DNA from: CAZVIK01 sp964627045
GTDB lineage: Bacteria > Acidobacteriota > Terriglobia > Bryobacterales > Bryobacteraceae
DNA length: 7,490 nucleotides
Direction of reading: 5' to 3'
NCBI GenBank assembly: GCA_964627045.1
Contig: CAZVIK010000195.1
Location: 1 to 7,490, forward strand
The notes under the pieces are model-generated. The model made no database searches and was not told the DNA's origin. It worked only from the letters and a program-made list of their open reading frames with translations. Of the stretch, positions 1-5,567 are shown piece by piece. Numbering within the stretch: the stretch's first letter is position 1; each line of letters opens with the position of its first letter. The position numbers and the translations under genes are program-made.

Positions 1-91
1 GGTGATCTGGGCGGCGCTCGGAGTCGGCTGGCGGCCGGTGTGGCACAAGCACGGAACCCCAAAGAACAAGCGCCGCGAAGACCTTAAGCCG

Positions 92-568
92 TCATTTCTG
101 CTCGGCGACGGAGCGGTCGGCCAGTTCGCCGAGGACCGGGAGGCGGTACTGCTCGCCTTTGCTGGTCTTGATCAGCATGATCACCCAGGCGACCCAGACG
201 CAGATCTTGAGGATGCCGGCGACCGACATCGCCGGGAGAGACACCTGCCAGTTGCCGCCCCCGCGCGGCCAGTGGGAGAAGCTCAGCATCGGGCCCAGGA
301 ACCAGTCGACAATCAGGTAGACCACGAACAGGTAGATCCCCTGAAATGCATGAAACCGAACGACTTTGTCGTTCCGGAAACGCTGGGAGGCCAGGGCGAT
401 GACCGCAGGAATCCAGCCGAGCACCGGGATGTAGCTAAGTATGGACGCTGTCCGCGGGTTGAAGCTGTCGCCTGGGGGCGCCTTCACGTTCGGCTGGGCG
501 GCACCGCAGACGCCGCAGAACGTATCCGTGTCTCGGGTTTCCTTTCCGCACCGGCAACAGTAGGGCAT
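92..568 (-). CDS. Zinc-ribbon, DUF4870-like small membrane protein
   Basis: This 158-residue protein probably sits in the inner membrane with a cytoplasmic zinc ribbon; its function is unknown. The N-terminus has two CxxC pairs (C4/C7 and C18/C21, each followed by Gly), the usual zinc-ribbon pattern. A hydrophilic linker leads to three hydrophobic segments at about residues 42-60, 74-96 and 112-133. The signature RFHAFQG before helix 2 and the tail GEQYRLPVLGELADR are typical of DUF4870/Tic20-like proteins, which is the basis of the family call. I chose the ATG at 566-568 because the zinc ribbon starts there and a purine-rich AGAGAGGGA lies just upstream. The frame stays open to 688, but those 40 residues look like non-coding translation. 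It is transcribed divergently from the esterase. The extra Cys at residue 5 is not needed for the ribbon. Confidence 0.8.
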   Translation of the reverse strand: MPYCCRCGKETRDTDTFCGVCGAAQPNVKAPPGDSFNPRTASILSYIPVLGWIPAVIALASQRFRNDKVVRFHAFQGIYLFVVYLIVDWFLGPMLSFSHWPRGGGNWQVSLPAMSVAGILKICVWVAWVIMLIKTSKGEQYRLPVLGELADRSVAEQK

Positions 569-593
569 CTTCCCTCTCTCTGCTATCTCCTTA

Positions 594-623
594 CGATAAG
601 CCGAGATGCGAAGTTCCGGCAAA
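594..623 (-). promoter_or_regulatory. Weak candidate promoter for the zinc-ribbon gene
   Basis: On the minus strand, TTGCCG (-35-like) and TATCGT (-10-like) are separated by 18 bases, about 30 bases upstream of the ATG at 566-568. Each box matches the sigma-70 consensus in only four of six positions, so this is a suggestion from spacing and position. An AAGGAG follows the -10-like box but is 18 bases from the ATG, too far to be the obvious ribosome-binding site. Confidence 0.2.
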
Positions 624-710
624 TCCGGTTGATGCGCCGAGAAGCCAAGTCCGTGGGAGGAAGCCGCGGGCAGAACGGCCTGCTCCACGACGGAGAGAAG
701 GCGTTGGCCG

Positions 711-776
711 CACTGGCAGGGCTGGAAGGCCCTGCCGCAGCCCGGAAGGGCTGCCCCACAAGAGGGCGTGCCAGTG
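711..776. repeat. Nested inverted-repeat element with two GGAA-loop hairpins
   Basis: A 66-bp element is bounded by perfect 8-bp inverted repeats, CACTGGCA (711-718) and TGCCAGTG (769-776). Inside are two adjacent perfect stems. The first is GGCAGGGC/GCCCTGCC (715-722 with 729-736); a U-G pair then closes a GGAA loop at 724-727. The second is GCAGCCC/GGGCTGC (737-743 with 748-754), also with a GGAA loop (744-747), a GNRA tetraloop in plus-strand RNA. The outer and first inner stems share 715-718, so they compete beyond CACT/AGTG. This resembles a REP/MITE-like palindromic repeat or a small structured RNA. No flanking target duplication was seen, and whether it is multi-copy cannot be told from one window. 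Confidence 0.55.
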
Positions 777-896
777 GGTCATTTGATCAATCTGTGTCGT
801 CTGCCGGAGCGACGGCCAGGAAAGCGATGGGCGATACCACTCGGCGGCGCGCCGCAGTTCGTTCCCTACGAGCGGGAATGGTGTTTCGAGTAGGTG

Positions 897-902
897 TATA
901 CT
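897..902 (+). promoter_or_regulatory. Candidate -10 box upstream of the esterase
   Basis: TATACT matches the sigma-70 -10 consensus in five of six positions and is directly preceded by TG. No acceptable -35 box lies 16-18 bases upstream, so confidence is low. Use of this site would give a leader of about 150 bases before the esterase ATG, containing the short CGCCG/CGGCG hairpin at 960-974. Confidence 0.2.
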
Positions 903-1057
903 GACCGGAGCCGGAAGCCATTCGTAGGAAGGTCCGGCTATTTCATTTGCCGTCCGCGACGCCGCTCGACGGCGGAGACAAGGCCGCATATCCGTTGTGT
1001 CAGGGACCGGGCTCGGCCCCGAGGGAAGGTCCGCAAGCCACTTGAAGAGGAGAGAAC

Positions 1058-2740
1058 ATGTCCAAGCCAAATTCGGGAAGCACCATCGGATTGAATCGCC
1101 GCCAGGCGTTGCTGTCGGCCACGGCAGGCGCGGTCGCGCTGGCAGGAACGGGATGCAGCCGCGAGGCCGGCTCCGGCAAGGCTTCGGGAGCCAGTTGTAG
1201 TACGCCGAGGTCCGCCGTTGCGAACACGCAATACGGCAAGGTGCGGGGCTATGTCGAGGATGGGGTGCTGACGTTCAAGGGCGTCCCGTACGGCGCCCCC
1301 ACGGGGGGCGAAAACCGTTGGCTGCCGGCCAAGCCGGTCACGCCGTGGGATGGCGAATACCCGGCCCTAACTTATGGCGCCAATTGCCCGCAGCGCCTGC
1401 ACAACTGGTCGAGCGAACAGACCTTCCTTCAGCAATGGACCGACGGCTGGCAGAGCGAGGACATGCTCAAGGTAAACGTGTGGACGCCCAGCCTGTCGGG
1501 CAAGCGGCCGGTGATGTTTTATATCCACGGCGGCGGCTTCACATTCGGCTCGGCCTATGAACTCGCCTCCCAGGACGGGGCACAAATGGCCCGGCATCAC
1601 GACGTGGTGTCGGTGACGGTCAATCACCGGCTCAACGTTCTCGGATTCCTAGACGTGTCCTCGATCGGCGGGCCGGCATATGCCGATTCGGTGAACGTCG
1701 GGATGACGGACCTGGTGGCGGCGCTGCGCTGGGTTCGGGACAACATCGCCAATTTCGGCGGCGATCCGGGCTGCGTGATGATCTACGGCCAGTCGGGAGG
1801 AGGTTCCAAGGTGACCACGCTGCTCGGAATGCCGTCGGCCGAAGGGCTGATCCACCGCGCGTCGCCGCAGTCGGGCGGGGGCGGCAACCCCCCGGGGGCC
1901 GAGGAGTCCAGGGTATACGCCAAACGCGTGTTCTCCGAGCTCGGCGTCAGGGACATCGCTGCGCTCCAGAAGATGGAATGGGCCAAGTTGAATGAGGCAG
2001 CCAATGCGGTGGCGGCCAAAATGAACCCGCCGATGGGCGCCGGCGGGCCGACCCCGGCCCCGGGCACGGCCAAGCCGCGGGTGGGTTCGGGGCCGACCGT
2101 CGATGGACGCCTCATCACCATGCGGTCGTTTTTCGACGCCGCGCCGGAGATCTCGAAAAACGTGCCGATGTTGTTCGGCTCGGTGAGCGAGGAAGGCAAC
2201 TCCATGCTCTCCCGGCCGACGGAAGCCGAGTGGCTGGCGACCCTGACGAAGAACTACGGCGAGGCCAAAGCCAAGGCGCTGGCGGCGGCGCTGAAGAAGG
2301 CGCATCCGGAGAAGAGCATCCGTACCCTGTCCTACATGTGCAGCGGCGGCGGGTTGAACGGCCTCAGCATGCGCAACAACGTCACGCGCATGGCGACGTT
2401 GAAATACAACCAGAAGGGCGCGGCCGCTTATACGTGGTACTTCACCTGGCAGTCGCCGATGCTGGAAGATGCGGGCGCCTGGCACACGGCCGAGCTTGCC
2501 TTCTGCTTCGACAATACCAAGCGCGCCGAGCAGGGAACCGGCAACGGGCCGGAGGCTCAGGCGCTGGCGAAGAAGATGGCGACGGCCTGGGCCAATTTCG
2601 CCAGGACGGGCGACCCCAGCCAGCCCGGCTTGAAGTGGGAGCCGTTCGAGCCGGAGCGCTGCCAAACGATGGTGTTCGACAACAACTGCCGGATGGCCGA
2701 CGACCCGGAAGGCGAGGCGCGCAAGCTCCTACTGGCCTGA
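1058..2740 (+). CDS. Exported type-B carboxylesterase
   Basis: This 560-residue alpha/beta-hydrolase of the carboxylesterase type B (COesterase, p-nitrobenzyl-esterase-like) family hydrolyses carboxylic esters; its natural substrate is unknown. The N-terminus NRRQALL (R14, R15) followed by an Ala/Gly-rich hydrophobic stretch suggests Tat export. Cys33 lies in a poor lipobox (AGTGC), so lipidation is uncertain. Family marks in order are GVPYGAP (75-81), EDMLKVNVW (134-142, the EDCLYLNV signature with Met for Cys), the oxyanion-hole HGGGF (157-161), the nucleophile elbow GQSGG with Ser246, the acid Glu379 in SEEG, and His476 in GAWHTAE. The C-terminal WANFARTGDP (511-520) is also typical. The elbow has Gln where GESAGG has Glu. 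A Pro/Gly-rich stretch at 323-346 looks like a flexible insertion. The ATG follows a good GAGGAG (1047-1052). It appears to be a single-gene unit. Confidence 0.93.
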   Translation: MSKPNSGSTIGLNRRQALLSATAGAVALAGTGCSREAGSGKASGASCSTPRSAVANTQYGKVRGYVEDGVLTFKGVPYGAPTGGENRWLPAKPVTPWDGEYPALTYGANCPQRLHNWSSEQTFLQQWTDGWQSEDMLKVNVWTPSLSGKRPVMFYIHGGGFTFGSAYELASQDGAQMARHHDVVSVTVNHRLNVLGFLDVSSIGGPAYADSVNVGMTDLVAALRWVRDNIANFGGDPGCVMIYGQSGGGSKVTTLLGMPSAEGLIHRASPQSGGGGNPPGAEESRVYAKRVFSELGVRDIAALQKMEWAKLNEAANAVAAKMNPPMGAGGPTPAPGTAKPRVGSGPTVDGRLITMRSFFDAAPEISKNVPMLFGSVSEEGNSMLSRPTEAEWLATLTKNYGEAKAKALAAALKKAHPEKSIRTLSYMCSGGGLNGLSMRNNVTRMATLKYNQKGAAAYTWYFTWQSPMLEDAGAWHTAELAFCFDNTKRAEQGTGNGPEAQALAKKMATAWANFARTGDPSQPGLKWEPFEPERCQTMVFDNNCRMADDPEGEARKLLLA

Positions 2741-2756
2741 CAGCAAAAGCTGACCG

Positions 2757-2781
2757 CGCGGGCGGACCTCCGGCCGCCGCG
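2757..2781 (+). terminator. GC-rich hairpin after the esterase, possible terminator
   Basis: Seventeen bases after the esterase stop, GGCGG (2761-2765) pairs perfectly with CCGCC (2774-2778). Three further pairs (CGC 2757-2759 with GCG 2779-2781) form if G2760 is bulged. No T tract follows, so it is not a canonical intrinsic terminator; it could aid Rho-dependent termination or protect the 3' end. The position supports the call more than the structure does. Confidence 0.25.
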
Positions 2782-2802
2782 GCGAAACACGAACGAATGC
2801 CG

Positions 2803-2830
2803 CAGGGGTCTGCCCCCCCCCCGGCCCCTG
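2803..2830. repeat. C10 homopolymer inside a CAGGGG/CCCCTG inverted repeat
   Basis: An uninterrupted run of ten C (2813-2822) lies between CAGGGG (2803-2808) and CCCCTG (2825-2830), a perfect 6-bp inverted repeat with a 16-base interior. It falls in the non-coding gap between the esterase and sdhA. The GGGG could also pair within the C run, so several foldings compete. Its role is unknown, and run length is prone to slippage or sequencing error. Confidence 0.6.
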
Positions 2831-2905
2831 TGAGTCTGTGCGCCGACGGCAGGAATCCGGGAACCAGCCCCGCTGAAGGGACGCCGGACGCCACACGCAG
2901 TCCTC

Positions 2906-2925
2906 GCGCACCGCATCCGGTGCGC
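2906..2925. promoter_or_regulatory. Perfect 8-bp dyad upstream of the sdh operon
   Basis: GCGCACCG (2906-2913) and CGGTGCGC (2918-2925) are perfect inverted repeats separated by CATC. The dyad ends 24 bases before the -10-like TACAAT (2950-2955), which places it at roughly -56 to -37 relative to an inferred start at 2962. That suits the operator of a dimeric regulator, activator or repressor. Alternatively it is a hairpin ending esterase transcription: the following bases include GTTGTTT but no true T tract. The symmetry is directly visible; the role is inferred. Confidence 0.45.
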
Positions 2926-2949
2926 TCGCCGTTGTTTGGCTGGTTCATA

Positions 2950-2955
2950 TACAAT
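2950..2955 (+). promoter_or_regulatory. Candidate -10 box of the sdhACDB operon
   Basis: TACAAT matches the sigma-70 -10 consensus in five of six positions and sits in an AT-rich patch (TTCATATACAATG) that stands out from the GC-rich surroundings. No good -35 box occurs at 16-18 bases; TTGTTT (2932-2937) is only 12 bases away. An activator bound at the dyad 2906-2925 could compensate for the missing -35. The predicted start is near 2962, giving a leader of about 40 bases to the sdhA ATG. Confidence 0.35.
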
Positions 2956-2962
2956 GTCTAGG

Positions 2963-2978
2963 CGCATCCAACGATGCG
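2963..2978 (+). other. Short hairpin in the sdhA leader
   Basis: CGCATC (2963-2968) and GATGCG (2973-2978) form a perfect 6-bp stem with a CAAC loop. If transcription starts near 2962, the stem is at the very 5' end of the sdh mRNA, where such structures can slow decay. It ends before the purine-rich ribosome-binding region (GAGGAG 2988-2993 and AGGGAG 2996-3001), so it should not block translation. As DNA it could equally be a small operator. Confidence 0.35.
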
Positions 2979-3002
2979 GCTGGGCTGAGGAGCTGAGGGA
3001 GC

Positions 3003-4718
3003 ATGCAGGAAGTCATACACGATGTACTCATCTTCGGCACGGGTCTGGCCGGACTCCGCGCCGCCGCTGAAATCTGCATCCAAACCAAGGGCGCGGCCGA
3101 CATCGGTCTGGTGTCGAAGGTCCAGATCATGCGCTCGCACTCGGTGTGCGCCGAGGGCGGCACCGCCGCGGTCATGCGTCCCGAGGAAGGCGACAGCCTC
3201 GAACTGCACGCTTGGGACACGGTCAAGGGCGCGGACTTCCTGGCAGACCAGGATGTGGTCGAACGCTTCGTCGGCACATCCCCCGATGAGATCCGCTGGC
3301 TGGAGCATCGGGGGTGCCCGTGGTCGCGCCGCGAAGACGGACGCATCATGCAGAGGCCCTTCGGCGGGCACTCCTTCCCGCGCGCCTGCATGGCCGCCGA
3401 CAAGACGGGCTTCTTCGAGATGCAGACCCTCTATGACAGTCTGCTGCGCTACCGCAACTTCCGGCGCTACGACGAGGGCTTCGTCACCAACATCCTTTTG
3501 GAGGATGGGCGCTTCGCGGGGCTGACGATGTTCGACGCTCCCACGGGCGAGTTCTGTTTGTTGCGCGCCAAGGCGCTGCTGTTCGCCTCGGGCGGCCTCG
3601 GCAACCTCTACGGCTTCACGACGTATTCGCAGACAGTGACCGGCGACGGCCAAGCCATCGCCTTTCGCGCGGGTCTGGCGATGGAAGACACCGAATTCCT
3701 GCAGTTCCATCCGACCGGCCTGGTTCCTTCGGGCATCCTCATGACCGAGGGTTGCCGCGGCGAAGGAGGCTACCTTCGCAACAGCAAGGGCGAGCGTTTC
3801 ATGGAACGTTACGCCGCCAAGATGATGGAACTGGCGCCGCGCGACATCGTTTCCCGAGCCGAGATGACCGAGATACTCGAAGGGCGCGGCTTCCCGGGCC
3901 CCGACGGGCTGGACTACATCCAACTCGATCTGACGCACCTCGGCGCGGAGCGGATCAACAAGCGGCTGCCGCTAATCCGCGAGGTGTGTATCAAGTTTTT
4001 GGGAATCGACCCGATCACGCAGCCGATCCCGATCCGGCCGGTGGCGCACTACTCGATGGGCGGAATTGAGGCCGACATTAACGGCCGCACCCGGGCCGAG
4101 AACGTCTGGGCGGCGGGCGAGGTAGCCTGCCACTCGCTGCACGGGGCCAACCGGCTGGGGTGCAATTCGACGGCGGAGTGCCTGGTGTGGGGCGGGATCA
4201 CGGGACGCGAGATCGCGCGCTACCTGGCCAGCGAAGGGAAACTCAGCGCGGCGCCGGTGGCGGCCGCCCGGGAAGAGGAGAAGGTCATTTTCGAAGGACT
4301 GCTCCGGCAGAACGGCACGGAAAGCCCCGCGCGGATCCGCCGGGAGTTGCGCACGGTGATGGACCGGCACGCGGGCGTATACCGCGACGGCGCGTCCATG
4401 CAGACGGGGCTCGACAAGATCCGCGCGTTGAAGGACGCCTACGCGCGCGTGCGGGTAGAGGACAAGAGCCGCATCTACAACTCGAATCTCATACAGACCC
4501 TGGAAACGCGCAACATGCTGGACCTGGCCGAGGCGCTGCTGGCTTCGGCGTTGGCGCGCGAGGAATCCCGCGGGGGCCACGCGCGCACGGATTTCCAGAC
4601 GCGCGACGACGGGAAATTCCTCGCCCACACGATGGCGTACTACACCGGAGGCGCGCCGCGGCTGGACTACAAGCCGGTGGCGATTACGGCGTGGAAACCG
4701 GTGGAGAGGAAGTACTGA
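3003..4718 (+). CDS. sdhA: Succinate dehydrogenase/fumarate reductase flavoprotein subunit
   Basis: This is the catalytic subunit of complex II, interconverting succinate and fumarate on the cytoplasmic side of the membrane and passing electrons to the SdhB clusters. At 571 residues it is full length. The FAD-binding GTGLAG is at 12-17. His46 in RSHSVCAEGG is the covalent FAD attachment residue. Substrate-site and proton-path residues of the family are all present: His236 (HPTG), Glu249 and Arg252 (TEGCRGEGG), Arg280 (APRDIVSRA), His349 (HYSMGG) and Arg384 (GANRLG); AGE at 371-373 contacts FAD. The helical and C-terminal domains follow from about 420. The ATG lies just after AGGGAG and is the first gene of the sdhA-C-D-B operon. 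Sequence alone does not settle succinate oxidation versus fumarate reduction. The succinate dehydrogenase name rests on the two SdhC/SdhD-like anchors. Confidence 0.96.
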   Translation: MQEVIHDVLIFGTGLAGLRAAAEICIQTKGAADIGLVSKVQIMRSHSVCAEGGTAAVMRPEEGDSLELHAWDTVKGADFLADQDVVERFVGTSPDEIRWLEHRGCPWSRREDGRIMQRPFGGHSFPRACMAADKTGFFEMQTLYDSLLRYRNFRRYDEGFVTNILLEDGRFAGLTMFDAPTGEFCLLRAKALLFASGGLGNLYGFTTYSQTVTGDGQAIAFRAGLAMEDTEFLQFHPTGLVPSGILMTEGCRGEGGYLRNSKGERFMERYAAKMMELAPRDIVSRAEMTEILEGRGFPGPDGLDYIQLDLTHLGAERINKRLPLIREVCIKFLGIDPITQPIPIRPVAHYSMGGIEADINGRTRAENVWAAGEVACHSLHGANRLGCNSTAECLVWGGITGREIARYLASEGKLSAAPVAAAREEEKVIFEGLLRQNGTESPARIRRELRTVMDRHAGVYRDGASMQTGLDKIRALKDAYARVRVEDKSRIYNSNLIQTLETRNMLDLAEALLASALAREESRGGHARTDFQTRDDGKFLAHTMAYYTGGAPRLDYKPVAITAWKPVERKY

Positions 4719-4735
4719 GGGCAAGGGGGGGCCGC

Positions 4736-5173
4736 ATGGAAGAAATCAAACGGCACGACAACCGCCTCGGAATCAAGGGTTGGTTCGCGGGCGGACGCTG
4801 GGGGCTGGAGCGCTACGCCTACATCCTGCACCGCGCGAGCGGGCTGGCGCTTCTTCTCTACTTCCTGATGCACGTGGTCGTCACGAGCCTGCGCGTCAAG
4901 GGCATCTACCTGTGGACCGAAGGCGGCTTGCTCGCGAAGCCCATCTTCAAGGTGGGCGAGTACCTGGTGTTCGCGGCGTTCGCCTACCATGCGATGAACG
5001 GAATCCGTCTGGTGTTGGTGGAGTTCGGCATCGCCGTGGGCAAGCCCATCGAGCCGGTGTATCCCTACCGGACGTCGGTGAACGTGCAGCGTCCGCTGCT
5101 GATCCTGATGATGGTGCTCGCCGCCATACTGCTGGTGGCGGGCGGTCTTGAGGCGCTGCGGCTGACCGAGTAG
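4736..5173 (+). CDS. sdhC: Succinate dehydrogenase cytochrome b subunit (SdhC-like anchor)
   Basis: This 145-residue membrane anchor holds SdhAB at the membrane and forms part of the quinone and haem b site. Three hydrophobic helices are visible at about residues 34-52, 74-98 and 118-138. The motif LHRASG (31-36) at the start of helix 1 is the Sdh_cyt signature, with Arg33 matching the quinone-site Arg of E. coli SdhC. His85 in YHAMNGIRLVLVEFG matches the axial haem ligand motif (HxxxGIRH). The position of the E. coli quinone-site Ser, three residues before the conserved His, is Tyr29 here. The start at 4736 is 17 bases after the sdhA stop. Its ribosome-binding site is an AAGGGGGGG run (4723-4731). 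The frame is open far upstream, inside sdhA, but only this start gives a normal protein. The next gene starts 8 bases after its stop. Confidence 0.92.
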   Translation: MEEIKRHDNRLGIKGWFAGGRWGLERYAYILHRASGLALLLYFLMHVVVTSLRVKGIYLWTEGGLLAKPIFKVGEYLVFAAFAYHAMNGIRLVLVEFGIAVGKPIEPVYPYRTSVNVQRPLLILMMVLAAILLVAGGLEALRLTE

Positions 5174-5181
5174 GAGGAGCG

Positions 5182-5565
5182 ATGCGAGAGACACGATACT
5201 GGACCTGGCACATGGCGGCGGGCGTGGTGATTCTGGTCTTGCTCGGCCTGCACATGCTGATCATGCACCGGGGCGGGTATGTTCACCTTTTCGCGCCGCA
5301 CGCGGGAGGGGCCGTTTCCAGGGACAACAGCCTGTACCGCGACGGCATTCCGTTTTTCACGCTCACCTACATTCTTCTTCTGGGCGCCGCGCTGTTTCAC
5401 GGTCTCTACGGCCTGCGCACCATTCTGTTCGAGTTGACATTGAAGCCCGCTGTGGAGAAGTTCGTCACGGCCGCGCTGTTCGTGTTGGGAGCCGGGCTGT
5501 TCGGATTGGGCACCTGGGCCGCGGTGGGCGCGCACCTGATCGCCACGGCCGGAGGGAGGGGCTAG
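5182..5565 (+). CDS. sdhD: Succinate dehydrogenase second membrane anchor (SdhD-like)
   Basis: This 127-residue protein has three predicted helices at about 11-29, 58-83 and 94-118, and is the second anchor of complex II. Identification rests on position between sdhC and sdhB, size, topology and His73 in LFHGLYGLR in helix 2, placed like the axial haem ligand of SdhD. With His85 of SdhC this would bind one haem b between the subunits. Helix 1 carries further His residues (10, 24, 29) that could matter for a second haem or quinone binding. The loop between helices 1 and 2 (about 30-57) is long, hydrophilic and contains HRGGYVH. The ATG at 5182 follows a strong AGGAGGAG overlapping the sdhC stop. 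SdhD proteins diverge strongly, so the family call is less secure than for the other subunits. Confidence 0.85.
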   Translation: MRETRYWTWHMAAGVVILVLLGLHMLIMHRGGYVHLFAPHAGGAVSRDNSLYRDGIPFFTLTYILLLGAALFHGLYGLRTILFELTLKPAVEKFVTAALFVLGAGLFGLGTWAAVGAHLIATAGGRG

Positions 5566-5567
5566 CG

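Larger units (their letters stand above)
569..1057. other. Divergent intergenic region with no convincing gene
   Basis: These 489 bases separate two divergent genes and should hold both promoters. Open frames cross it on both strands, but none has a recognisable domain. The part from about 651 to 776 is rich in potential hairpins: an imperfect stem CGTGG-GAG/CTC-CACG at 652-689 and the nested element at 711-776, listed separately. Other small dyads are TTGATCAA at 783-790, a 12-bp palindrome at 844-855, TTCCC/GGGAA at 862-878 and CGCCG/CGGCG at 960-974. No tRNA, rRNA or named riboswitch fold was recognised. Confidence 0.6.

Noticed and set aside
1..87. Possible 3' end of a plus-strand gene ending at TAA 85-87
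   Set aside because: Only 28 codons are visible, with mixed third-position bases and no recognisable motif. The first 91 bases show no feature I can support on either strand.
711..800. Structured non-coding RNA such as tRNA, RNase P RNA or a known riboswitch
   Set aside because: No T-loop, conserved RNase P core or ligand-binding consensus was recognised around the hairpins, so it is kept only as a nested repeat.
2..904. Plus-strand open frame of 300 codons
   Set aside because: It runs antisense to the zinc-ribbon gene and across the hairpin-rich gap, has no recognisable domain, and is explained by high GC content.
591..1070. Minus-strand open frame of 159 codons over the intergenic region
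   Set aside because: Its translation crosses the palindromic element and the esterase leader and start codon, with a low-complexity Arg/Ser/Leu/Pro composition and no family resemblance; probably repeat translation.
1649..2665. 338-codon frame antisense to the esterase
   Set aside because: It lies wholly within a gene with clear catalytic motifs and reads as Arg/Gly/His-rich shadow sequence.
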